A DNA stretch of 32,058 bases, taken from contig JAHZAW010000036.1 of assembly GCA_019423725.1 (NCBI GenBank), positions 15,762 through 47,819 of the forward strand. Reading direction: 5' to 3'. The notes beneath the pieces were generated by a model. That model did no database searches. It was given only the letters and a program-made list of their open reading frames with translations, and was not told where the DNA came from. This DNA is from Clostridiales bacterium (lineage in GTDB: Bacteria; Bacillota; Clostridia; Lachnospirales; Anaerotignaceae). Shown piece by piece: positions 8,862-15,624 of this stretch. Position numbers and translations under genes: made by a program. How positions within the stretch are numbered: position 1 is the first letter of the stretch; the number at the start of each line of letters is the position of its first letter.

Positions 8862-8978
8862 AAAAAAGGAGATAACATATGTCTATGTCATCTCCTAGGC
8901 TTTTCTCCGTCCGTGTAGCATTTCAGCCGTTTTCTCTCGGACCAGTCCTGCCTAAGCTGGCAGCGGAACCCTAGAAAA
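8862..8978 (-). promoter_or_regulatory. Guanidine-I (ykkC) riboswitch with overlapping terminator
   Basis: Read on the minus strand, the aptamer shows the class hallmarks: CTAGGGTTCCG (8974-8964), CTGGTCCGAGAG and ACACGGACGG, then AAAAGCCTAGGAGA. P1 is formed by TTTTCTAGG (8978-8970) with CCTAGGAGA (8899-8891), nine pairs including two wobbles. The 3' strand of P1 is also part of a terminator stem, GGAGATGAC with GTTATCTCC (8895-8868), followed by six T residues (8867-8862). P1 and the terminator exclude each other, so bound guanidine should favour readthrough: a transcriptional ON switch for the deiminase and carboxylase genes. Confidence 0.95.
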
Positions 8979-9001
8979 CTTTTTCGTTATTTAGTTGTGG
9001 T

Positions 9002-9028
9002 CCAGCTGGCTGCGGAGCATCAGCTGTC
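9002..9028 (-). other. Hairpin between binding-protein gene and riboswitch
   Basis: Two CAGCTG copies flank a segment whose GCT and AGC can also pair, giving a composite hairpin. No T run follows on the minus strand. It may stabilise the 3' end of the binding-protein mRNA. No clear promoter is seen between 8979 and 9053, so the riboswitch is probably fed by transcription from upstream of the binding-protein gene. Confidence 0.4.
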
Positions 9029-9053
9029 CATTGTTTATAAAGTTTATTGAGAC

Positions 9054-10112
9054 TTATGAATTTATGAATGTGTCATCAAGTATCTGGGTGACATCATCGG
9101 GTATCTTATCTACCATACCGACATCGTAGAGGAATTCTGCACTCTTTTCCAGTGTGTAGGGAAGGGATGTGTAGTCGCTTCCTTCAGCGAATGTGGCGAT
9201 ATTCATATCCTTGTCGAATATTGTGACACCATCGAGCATTACCTGATAGTCTTCAGCTGAAAGCGCTGCGCCGTCATATATGGACTGCATAAATGTTGCA
9301 TCTCCGGCCTTGGGGAGCTCAACTCCATCAAACCAAGAGTCAACGATCTTCTGAACAGTATCGGGAGCACTGTCGATGACTTCTGTCCTTACAGCCAGTG
9401 TATCGGGGATAAGACCGGGTTCTGATTTTGTGCTGTAAAGAAGTTTTCCGCCGCCTTCGATGGCCATTGAGAGGGTAGGCTCCCATAATACGGCTGCATC
9501 TACGCTGCCGGCGATGAAGGCAGGGCCAGCGTCATTTATCGTCATATTTACAAAGTTGATATCATCAATTGTCATTCCGTTATCCTCAAGTATTTTCAGG
9601 AGGAACATATGCTCCAGAGTTCCAAGCTCTGTGGCAACGCTCTTGCCCTTGAGGTCAGCTATGGAATTGATACCGTCGCTTACTACAAGTCCATCGGCAC
9701 CGGCTGAGTTATCGTTTACAAGAACGATCTTGAAATCGATGCCTTCATTCAGAGGTGATATGGCATCGGATGCTGCTATACAGATACCATCCAGCTGTCC
9801 TGAATAAAAGGCTGTGAGGGAATCACTGTAAACGGGGAAGAAGTTTATATCAACGTAAACTCCGTTCTGTTCAAAAACTCCTGCGCCCTCAACGCCGTAC
9901 CAGGCATACCATCCTGACATGGGGCTTACGCCAAGTTTAAAGGGATTTTCGGCTGATCCGATGGGAGCTGATGTATCTTCGCTTCCAGAACTTTCCGCCG
10001 ATGATGACTGGCCTTCTTCAGATGTGGAACCTGAGGAGCTGCCGCATCCGGTAAGTACTCCTGCAGCTATCAATGAAATCGCTGCTAAAAAAACAGTTAG
10101 TTTTTTCAACAT
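9054..10112 (-). CDS. ABC transporter substrate-binding lipoprotein (NMT1/TauA family)
   Basis: 352 residues. ATG 10112 (MLKKL) is chosen because AAGGAGAT precedes it by six bases; an upstream frame extension lacks such a site. Lipobox LTGC with Cys23, then a Ser/Glu-rich linker, then a periplasmic-binding-protein fold of the NMT1/THI5/TauA type (NPFKLGVSPMSGWYAWYG, GVYVDINFF, LKGKSVATELGTLEHMF, SVDAAVLWEPTLS). Family members bind nitrate, taurine, thiamine precursors and similar small molecules. In this locus guanidine or a relative is likely. It has a paralogue at 13613 on the other arm. It is upstream of the guanidine-I riboswitch, so its transcription does not need the riboswitch to be ON. 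The shared permease is damaged. Confidence 0.88.
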   Translation of the reverse strand: MLKKLTVFLAAISLIAAGVLTGCGSSSGSTSEEGQSSSAESSGSEDTSAPIGSAENPFKLGVSPMSGWYAWYGVEGAGVFEQNGVYVDINFFPVYSDSLTAFYSGQLDGICIAASDAISPLNEGIDFKIVLVNDNSAGADGLVVSDGINSIADLKGKSVATELGTLEHMFLLKILEDNGMTIDDINFVNMTINDAGPAFIAGSVDAAVLWEPTLSMAIEGGGKLLYSTKSEPGLIPDTLAVRTEVIDSAPDTVQKIVDSWFDGVELPKAGDATFMQSIYDGAALSAEDYQVMLDGVTIFDKDMNIATFAEGSDYTSLPYTLEKSAEFLYDVGMVDKIPDDVTQILDDTFINS

Positions 10113-10166
10113 AAATCCATCTCCTTTCGTATTTAACAAACAAGTGTGTAATTATCGTGTTGATCC

Positions 10167-10279
10167 TTTCAGCTGAAATAAGCAGAGGATAAAATCAGGT
10201 ACCCGGCTTCATACTGTGAGAGAAGAAATTTAAGTCAGAAGCTTGATATTGATTTTATCTGGTTTTATCTATCTCTGCT
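10167..10279 (-). promoter_or_regulatory. Structured leader of the binding-protein gene
   Basis: Arms 10181-10197 (AGCAGAGGATAAAATCA) and 10250-10279 are complementary as two blocks, GATAAAATCA with TGATTTTATC (10250-10259) and AGCAGAG with CTCTGCT (10273-10279). A second copy of TTTTATC between them offers a competing partner. A GCTTC/GAAGC pair lies inside. Just downstream is a perfect 12-base palindrome, TTTCAGCTGAAA (10167-10178). No known riboswitch class was recognised. The whole 10113-10738 gap is regulatory: two divergent promoters and two structured leaders. Confidence 0.45.
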
Positions 10280-10313
10280 AAAAAAATAAGGCTGCCGCTC
10301 CAGCGACAACCTT
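10280..10313 (-). terminator. Promoter-proximal terminator in the binding-protein leader
   Basis: On the minus strand AAGGTTGTCGC pairs with GCGGCAGCCTT around TGGA (10313-10288), eleven pairs with two wobbles, followed by TTA and seven T residues. The predicted transcription start is only about six bases upstream. Overlapping it is a smaller hairpin (CTTGT/ACAAG) that would compete with it. It may serve as an attenuator or define a tiny RNA. Confidence 0.6.
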
Positions 10314-10325
10314 GTCTTAACAAGA

Positions 10326-10354
10326 GTTATAAACTATAAGAATCCATTTGTCAA
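10326..10354 (-). promoter_or_regulatory. Promoter of the minus arm of the guanidine locus
   Basis: TTGACA (10354-10349) and TATAAC (10331-10326) are separated by 17 bases, with the start expected near 10319. It is the only good promoter seen upstream of the binding-protein gene and may drive the whole minus arm. Confidence 0.75.
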
Positions 10355-10466
10355 GCACAATTTTTGAAATTTTCTGGAAAAATTTTTAGCTTCATTATAT
10401 AGCGCCTAAGTAAAATTTTTAAACTAAGTCTATGAAAAAAAGAGAGGATTATTTTTAATATTTTTA

Positions 10467-10495
10467 TTGACAAGATAAAATAATTGTGCTATCAT
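10467..10495 (+). promoter_or_regulatory. Promoter of the plus arm of the guanidine locus
   Basis: TTGACA (10467-10472), 17 bases, TATCAT (10490-10495); start near 10502. It is divergent from the minus-arm promoter, with about 110 AT-rich bases between the two -35 boxes that could hold operator sites. Confidence 0.8.
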
Positions 10496-10531
10496 TTCCG
10501 CCATAAGAAAAACATAATATATATTGAACCT

Positions 10532-10664
10532 TATCCGGACTACCGCCGGGCAGTCTGGATGTGAGAGGGTGGATTGATGTATCGTAGGCCTTAGAGATAC
10601 ATCGATCCACCCTTTATAAATAACAAAGACGTTATTGACCGATATGGTTTTTAACGTCTTTTTT
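10532..10664 (+). promoter_or_regulatory. Structured leader ending in a terminator, probable guanidine-responsive RNA
   Basis: Three hairpins lie between the promoter and the first gene. P1: TATCCGGACT (10532-10541) with AGTCTGGATG (10552-10561), ten pairs, loop ACCGCCGGGC. P2: 10566-10583 with 10596-10613, eighteen pairs with one wobble, loop GTAGGCCTTAGA that contains the palindrome TAGGCCTA-like core. Terminator: AAAGACGTTA (10625-10634) with TAACGTCTTT (10652-10661) plus T residues to 10664; its loop carries ACC and GGT that can pair. The terminator in front of the operon means transcription is conditional. The ykkC, mini-ykkC and ykkC-III signatures are absent. A class IV (mepA-type) guanidine riboswitch is possible, but I cannot recall that consensus well enough to assert it. 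Confidence 0.6.
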
Positions 10665-10738
10665 ATTTTACAGGGAAAATATATAGGACAGGCGGCAGTG
10701 AGACGAAGGCCGAAGATGATCTGAAAGGAGTGATAAAA

Positions 10739-11290
10739 ATGGAGGATACAAAAAACAGCGCTTTGATAGTGATAGACTGCCAGAAGGATTTTGTGGATAC
10801 CCTTGATAAGGAGATGAATGCCTATGAAGCTGTTGAGAACATAAAAAAGGTTTTGGAGTATTTCAGAAATAAGGGTGTGCCGATAATACATTTCAGGGAA
10901 CTGCACAGGCCGCAGATGGTGGACTTTGGCAGGGAGCTTGATGGAGATGAGAGCGTACACTGCATAGAAGGCTCAGATGGAGCGGACTTTGTAGATGGAT
11001 TAAGGCCCCTTAAAAATGAATATTTCATCCCTAAACGTAGATACAGTGGATTTTTTGCCACTGACCTGGATTTGCTTTTAAGAGGTCTTAAAGTTGAAAA
11101 ACTTTTTATAGTAGGATTTCTGACTGATGTGTGTGTTCATTACACATGCGCAGATGCCCATCAGCATGATTATCATATTAAGGTAATAAAAGAAGCTGTA
11201 AGGGGCTCCAGCTGGAAAGCCCACAATGCGAGTCTTGATGCTATAAATTATCTTCAAAACTCAGCGGTGATAAGTATGAATGAATTATAA
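10739..11290 (+). CDS. Isochorismatase-family cysteine hydrolase
   Basis: 183 residues from ATG 10739, which has AAGGAG eight bases upstream; a GTG nine bases earlier overlaps that site. The family triad is present: Asp13 (VIDCQKDF), Lys99 (IPKRRYSGF) and Cys132 (LTDVCVHYT) with the usual cis-peptide region before Cys. The fold hydrolyses amide or ureido bonds through a thiol intermediate. Relatives include nicotinamidase, N-carbamoylsarcosine amidohydrolase and biuret hydrolase, the last of which yields allophanate. In an operon that also encodes allophanate hydrolase a ureido or guanidino amide is a sensible substrate, but this is inference. First gene after the leader; a PII gene follows 22 bases on. 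Confidence 0.85.
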   Translation: MEDTKNSALIVIDCQKDFVDTLDKEMNAYEAVENIKKVLEYFRNKGVPIIHFRELHRPQMVDFGRELDGDESVHCIEGSDGADFVDGLRPLKNEYFIPKRRYSGFFATDLDLLLRGLKVEKLFIVGFLTDVCVHYTCADAHQHDYHIKVIKEAVRGSSWKAHNASLDAINYLQNSAVISMNEL

Positions 11291-11312
11291 AATAAATTAT
11301 GAGGTGATATTT

Positions 11313-11639
11313 ATGAAAATGATCAAAGCAGTAGTAAGACCCGAAAAATCATCAGAAGTACTCGATGCATTAAGAACAGCAGGTTTCCCTGCAGCAACAA
11401 AATTAAGCATTCTGGGAAGAGGCAAACAGCAGGGCCTCAAAATAGGAACTACACATTATGATGAGATCCCCAAGGATATGATACTTATAGTTGTGGATGA
11501 CGGTGATGTGGATAAGGTCACAAAGATCATAACAGATACAGCTAAAACAGGAAAAACTGGTACATACGGCGACGGAAAAATATTTATCATACCAGTTGAA
11601 AGATGCGTGACCATAAGCAGTGGAAAAGACGAACTTTGA
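11313..11639 (+). CDS. Nitrogen regulatory PII protein, NifI1-like
   Basis: 108 residues from ATG 11313 with ribosome binding site GAGGTGAT; an earlier in-frame ATG overlaps the preceding gene and lacks a site. The sequence opens MKMIKAVVRPEKSSEVLDAL and carries LSILGRGKQQGL at the base of the T-loop, then TGKTGTYGDGKIFIIPVERC, the conserved C-terminal PII motif. This matches NifI1 more than GlnB/GlnK: there is no Tyr51 uridylylation motif. PII proteins sense ATP/ADP and 2-oxoglutarate and act by binding enzymes or transporters. NifI pairs are known for switching off nitrogenase; no nif gene is seen here, so the target is probably the transporter or the guanidine enzymes. Confidence 0.88.
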   Translation: MKMIKAVVRPEKSSEVLDALRTAGFPAATKLSILGRGKQQGLKIGTTHYDEIPKDMILIVVDDGDVDKVTKIITDTAKTGKTGTYGDGKIFIIPVERCVTISSGKDEL

Positions 11640-11654
11640 TAGGAGGGATGAGCT

Positions 11655-12014
11655 ATGAAACAGCTGATGATAACGATCAGACCATCAAAATATTATGATG
11701 TAAGGGCTGCACTCATTGAAAAGGGCTTTAACTCCATGAGCGTCAAAGACGTCTTAGGAAGGGGAAAACATTCAGTTGATTTTGAAGCCGTAGCCACAGT
11801 CAGCGGCCAGAATACAGCCCATTATGACCATCCTTTTATCGCAAAAAAAATGATAGAGATATTCGCCAGGGATGAGGATTGTGACGAGATCATAAACACA
11901 GTGCTTTCAGTGGCAAAGACAGATACCCCGGGCGATGGAAAGATATTTGTTATCCCGGTATACTCAGCCGTAAGGATAAGGACCGGAGAAAAAGATGTTA
12001 ACGCCATAATGTAA
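11655..12014 (+). CDS. Nitrogen regulatory PII protein, NifI2-like
   Basis: 119 residues, ribosome binding site AGGAGGG, 15 bases after its partner. It opens MKQLMITIRPSKYYDVRAAL, has VKDVLGRGKHSVDF ahead of a longer T-loop (about residues 40-62, with TVSGQNTAHYDHPF) and ends TDTPGDGKIFVIPVYSAVRIRTGE. The longer T-loop and RIRTGE end are as in NifI2. The first T-loop part differs from typical NifI2, so target specificity has probably changed. It presumably forms a mixed assembly with the NifI1-like partner. The permease gene follows 20 bases on. Confidence 0.86.
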   Translation: MKQLMITIRPSKYYDVRAALIEKGFNSMSVKDVLGRGKHSVDFEAVATVSGQNTAHYDHPFIAKKMIEIFARDEDCDEIINTVLSVAKTDTPGDGKIFVIPVYSAVRIRTGEKDVNAIM

Positions 12015-12034
12015 GCGGTGATTGGAGTGGTTAT

Positions 12035-12762
12035 ATGTTTAAGATTAGAGGAAATATAAGTAAACGCTCATACACGACTTTGGCCGTTATCGCTTTCGTG
12101 GTGGTATTTGTTTTATGGTGGCTTTTAAGTACATTTGAGCTGGTGGACCCGGTATTCCTTCCTTCACCCGCTGATGTATGGGATTACTTCATAGCATCAG
12201 TCAAGGATGGAAGCCTTTGGGATGACACGCTGATAAGTGTACAGAGGATATGCCTTGGAGTTGTTTTTGCGGTGGTGCTTGGAGCGCCCATAGGACTTCT
12301 CTGCGGCACATTCAAATTCGCAGAAGCCATAGTAAGGCCACTGTGTGAGTTCATAAGATATATGCCTGTTCCTTAACACTTCTTTTCATCGGTATATTCT
12401 TCCAGCTGGTGCTGATGATAGCCGATGACGCCATGAGCGTAAGTGAAGACCTTCTCAATGCTGGATATACCCTGGGAGCCACAAACTGGCAGACCATGAC
12501 AAAGATACTTATACCGGCCATGCTCCCTCGAAGCCTTGACACCCTCAGGATGATGATAGGCTGGGCATGGACATACCTTGTTGTTGCTGAGATGGTAGCT
12601 GCTAACTCAGGTCTTGGATACAGCATAATGAAAGCACAGCGATTCCTTAAGACAGACGCCATCTTTACAGGAATACTTGTAATAGGTATTTTAGGACTCA
12701 TAACGGACCGTGTGCTTTATATGCTCAACAAAAAATTATTTCACTGGACGGAGGGGAACTAA
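12035..12762 (+). pseudogene. ABC transporter permease (TauC/SsuC type), internal deletion and frameshift
   Basis: The first frame (12035-12376) gives 113 residues with two membrane segments and ends IRYMPVP followed by TAA. The protein resumes in another frame with TLLFIGIFFQLVLMIADD, before an EAA-type loop (LLNAGYTLGATNWQTMTKILIPAMLP) and the last membrane segments, ending at 12762. Compared with TauC/SsuC, about 17 residues between the MPVP turn and LLFIGIFF are absent, the part that normally reads like PLAWLPLVVIWFGIGE. So about 50 bases are missing and the frame is broken. Downstream start codons exist (GTG 12409) but would give only half a permease. The neighbours (PII before, ATPase one base after) are intact. 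Confidence 0.85.
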
Positions 12763-13587
12763 ATGATCGGATTACGTAAAAAAGAAATTGAAGAAGTCCC
12801 TCAGACATTGGAGGCAACGGTCGGTTCCTCCATCATAACAGTTAAAGATGTAGAGAAAGTTTATCATGGCAAAAAGGGCGACACCGTTGCCATGAAGGAC
12901 TGTAATATGGAAGTACTGGAAAATGAGTTTGTATGTATAATCGGACCTTCCGGATGTGGTAAATCCACACTTTTGAGGATGCTTGCGGGCTTGGATTTCC
13001 CCACAGGAGGAAAGATCACAGCCAAGGACAAAATAGTAACAGGTCCCGGAGCTGACAGAGGGATGGTATTCCAGGCATATACTCTTTTCCCTTGGATGAC
13101 CGTGGAGGAAAACGTAAAGTTCGGCCTTAAGCTCAAAAAAATGCCTAAGGAAGAACAGGATGAGATAGCCGGAAGATATATTCAGGCGGTAGGTCTTGAT
13201 AAGTTTGCCAAGAGCTTTCCCAAAGAGCTTTCAGGAGGTATGAAACAGAGGGTAGCCATTGCCAGAGCCCTGGCCAATAACCCCGATGTACTTCTTATGG
13301 ATGAGCCCTTCGGAGCCCTTGACCCCCAGACAAAGGCGTCCATGCAGCTGCTTTTAAGACAGATATGGCAGAAGCAGAGGACAACGGTCGTATTCGTTAC
13401 CCACGACATAGAAGAGGCAGTATTCCTTGCCACTAAGATATATGTCATGAGTGCCAGACCAGGAACGGTCAAGACGGAAATACCCGTATACCTGCCCTAT
13501 GACAGGACTTTGGATCTTAAGGACACACAGGAATTTATCGATCTGAGAAGAAAGGTAAATTCACTTATACATACTGATGATTTTTAA
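12763..13587 (+). CDS. ABC transporter ATP-binding protein (TauB/SsuB type)
   Basis: 274 residues, starting directly after the permease stop with GAGGGG upstream. Walker A GPSGCGKST (61-69), Q-loop FQAYTLFPW (about 103-111), signature LSGGMKQR (156-163), Walker B VLLMDEP with Asp180 and Glu181, and the switch His in VTHD. The family powers uptake of small anions, sulfonates, nitrate, pyrimidine precursors and, in guanidine-linked loci, probably guanidine compounds. Nothing suggests loss of activity, unlike its permease. Confidence 0.92.
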   Translation: MIGLRKKEIEEVPQTLEATVGSSIITVKDVEKVYHGKKGDTVAMKDCNMEVLENEFVCIIGPSGCGKSTLLRMLAGLDFPTGGKITAKDKIVTGPGADRGMVFQAYTLFPWMTVEENVKFGLKLKKMPKEEQDEIAGRYIQAVGLDKFAKSFPKELSGGMKQRVAIARALANNPDVLLMDEPFGALDPQTKASMQLLLRQIWQKQRTTVVFVTHDIEEAVFLATKIYVMSARPGTVKTEIPVYLPYDRTLDLKDTQEFIDLRRKVNSLIHTDDF

Positions 13588-13612
13588 TATTTGATAACGG
13601 AGGATGATAGAA

Positions 13613-14629
13613 ATGTTTAAGAAGATATGTGCCATATCATTATCACTGCTTCTGGCAGCGTCAATTGCGGGCTGTTCAGGAGGAAGTGAAACACAGGAGG
13701 AGGCGTCTTCTGAAAACGGACTTACAAAAGTAACAGTAGCAGTAAACCCATTTATAGGAATAGCGCCGGTATATGTGGCAAAGGATGCAGGAATATTTGA
13801 GAAACATGGCCTTGATGTGGAGATAGTAAGTTTTGATGATCCCAGCCAGGCTTTATCAGCTCTTATTTCAGGCAATGCGGATATTGCGGGAACGACTTTG
13901 GACTCAACTGTCATAATCGCTGACCAGTACAGGGACGATATGCCCCAGATAATATCCGTTTCCGATGAATCAGCCGGAGCTGATGGTATCATAGCTAAAA
14001 ATGGCATAAACAGCGTGGCAGACCTTAAGGGAAAGACCGTTGGAGTTGCCATCAACCAGACAACACATTTCCTTCTTCAGCAGGCTCTGGAGCAGGCAGG
14101 CATAAGCGAGGATGATCTGAACCTTGTGGATATGACTTCATCTGATGCAGGTGCTGCCTTCATAAGCGGCGGCCTTGACGCAGCTGTAACATGGGAGCCC
14201 TACCTTTCAAATGCTGTAAATGCAGGCGTTGGAAAACTGATCTTTTCAAGTGCTGACGCTCCTGGTTCAATAATGGATGTTATCGTTGTATCTAAGGAAA
14301 CAGCTGCAGAAAAACCCGCATGGGTAGATGCATATCTCAGCGCCCTTGATGAGGCAGAGGCCTATGTACTTGATGAAAGCACTACAGACAATGCCATGGA
14401 GATAACAGCAAAATATCTTGAGGTATCAAAGGATGAGGCAGCAGCAATGCTCCCTACAGTTAAATTATATTCAAGAGCAGAAGCAGCAGAAGCCCTTGCA
14501 GATGGCGGTATCACTGGACAGACTGCTGGAAAAATATCAGACTTCTATACTGAAAAAGGAATAATATCAGCAGCGGTAAATGCCGATGATATAATAGATG
14601 GTTCTATTGCAGCGTCACAGTCTGAGTAA
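13613..14629 (+). CDS. ABC transporter substrate-binding lipoprotein (NMT1/TauA family)
   Basis: 338 residues. ATG 13613 is chosen because GGAGG stands nine bases before it; the ATG at 13604 touches that site. Lipobox IAGC with Cys21. It has the NMT1/TauA pattern VTVAVNPFIGIAPVYVAKDAGIF, LISGNADIAGTTLDSTV, SVADLKGKTVGVA and GLDAAVTWEPYL. It is a paralogue of the lipoprotein at 9054 (shared ESAGADGII-like, LKGK and AAVxWEP patterns), so the locus has two binding proteins for one ATPase/permease set. It probably captures guanidine or a related nitrogen compound. Confidence 0.88.
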   Translation: MFKKICAISLSLLLAASIAGCSGGSETQEEASSENGLTKVTVAVNPFIGIAPVYVAKDAGIFEKHGLDVEIVSFDDPSQALSALISGNADIAGTTLDSTVIIADQYRDDMPQIISVSDESAGADGIIAKNGINSVADLKGKTVGVAINQTTHFLLQQALEQAGISEDDLNLVDMTSSDAGAAFISGGLDAAVTWEPYLSNAVNAGVGKLIFSSADAPGSIMDVIVVSKETAAEKPAWVDAYLSALDEAEAYVLDESTTDNAMEITAKYLEVSKDEAAAMLPTVKLYSRAEAAEALADGGITGQTAGKISDFYTEKGIISAAVNADDIIDGSIAASQSE

Positions 14630-14688
14630 GGCTTTATAAGAATATGGAAACGGCATGGTGAGCCGGCATTATACCGACTCATCTATGC

Positions 14689-14742
14689 ATGTTTTTATCA
14701 GGAGACGTATAAGATCTATTATGCTCCTCCTGATAGAAACAT
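14689..14742 (+). other. 16-base-pair inverted repeat between two operon genes
   Basis: Arms 14689-14704 and 14727-14742 (core ATCAGGAG / CTCCTGAT) pair over sixteen bases with one G-T wobble around a 22-base loop. No T run follows, so it is not a plain terminator. It sits in a 134-base gap within the operon and may be a processing site or a partial barrier before the hydrolase gene. Just before it CGGCAT occurs twice. Confidence 0.6.
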
Positions 14743-14763
14743 ACCGGACGGAGGTGTAAGGTT

Positions 14764-15612
14764 ATGCAGGATTTCAAAAAAATATCGGAACATGTAAGTA
14801 TAATGGGCTATGGAGAAAATGATAACCCAGTCATGGCCTATATCCATGGAAAATATGGGGCTGTTGTAGTAGATGGGGGAGCCTCTAGGAAACAGGCATT
14901 GAAATTCAGATCATTCCTTGGGGAAGATGAAAAAAATATGCTTAAGGCGGCCCTCATAACTCATCACCACTGGGACCATGTATTTGGCCTTGAAGGCCTT
15001 GATATACCGGTGATATGTGGAGAAAGAACTCTGCCATGGCTTGAGCATATGTCTAAATGCCAGTGGAAACAAAAGGACATGGATGAAAAACTCAAAGAAG
15101 GAGAAATATTTGAGTTTACATATAATAATATGAAGAATGAGCTGGGGGACGATGGTGTAAAACTGCCCATACCCCTTGGAGTATCAGGAAAGGCGGTCTT
15201 TTCCCTGGGAGGGGCTGAGGTCATTTATAGTCCCATAAACAGCTGCCACTGTGATGACTGCCACACCATATATGTAAAGGAAGATAAAATACTTTTCCTG
15301 GGTGATGCCCTCTGGCCCAATATGGAATCAGCCGTCAGCCAGTGGTATTACAGCCTGGAAAGCGTAAAAAATATGTATGAAATACTTATGGGATATGATG
15401 CTGATTATTTCATTGATTCCCATGATGATATTATGGATAGGAAATACTTTGACGGTTTTATGAAAAAATTAATATTTATGCTTGAATATTCATTTAATAA
15501 TAGAGGCTGTTCCTATGGAGAGATAGAAAAGTCCGTACCGGAGGAGCTCAAAAATTTCAAGACCGGATATGATGAATGGCTGGAAACTGCCATAGTCAAC
15601 TGCAGAGAGTAG
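14764..15612 (+). CDS. Metallo-beta-lactamase-fold hydrolase
   Basis: 282 residues, ribosome binding site GGAGGT. The metal-binding signature is HHHWDH (67-72); further ligands are likely at the HCDDCHT region (about 160-166), Asp in FLGDALWP (about 181) and His in IDSHDD (about 220). N-terminal NPVMAYIHGKYGAVVVDGG is the usual first beta hairpin. The family hydrolyses many substrates (lactones, thioesters, phosphoesters, amides). I do not recognise the subgroup; the CHCDDCHTIY stretch is distinctive. It lies 12 bases before allophanate hydrolase, which suggests a job in the same pathway, such as clearing a side product. Confidence 0.8.
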   Translation: MQDFKKISEHVSIMGYGENDNPVMAYIHGKYGAVVVDGGASRKQALKFRSFLGEDEKNMLKAALITHHHWDHVFGLEGLDIPVICGERTLPWLEHMSKCQWKQKDMDEKLKEGEIFEFTYNNMKNELGDDGVKLPIPLGVSGKAVFSLGGAEVIYSPINSCHCDDCHTIYVKEDKILFLGDALWPNMESAVSQWYYSLESVKNMYEILMGYDADYFIDSHDDIMDRKYFDGFMKKLIFMLEYSFNNRGCSYGEIEKSVPEELKNFKTGYDEWLETAIVNCRE

Positions 15613-15624
15613 GAGGTTTATGCT

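Noticed and set aside
10641..10650. Purine-riboswitch-like GATATGG motif
   Set aside because: It is in the terminator loop, with no three-way junction or other conserved purine-switch segments around it.
10500..10664. ANTAR-type two-hairpin antiterminator target
   Set aside because: Two hairpins and a terminator are present, but neither loop is a hexaloop with A at 1 and G at 4.
10430..10960. 176-codon open frame on the minus strand across the plus-arm leader
   Set aside because: It covers the promoter, hairpins and the start of the cysteine hydrolase gene, has no ribosome binding site and an unnatural composition; it is a by-product of those sequences.
12409..12762. Separate short permease gene starting at GTG 12409
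   Set aside because: It begins within a membrane segment and has no ribosome binding site; it is the second half of the frameshifted permease.
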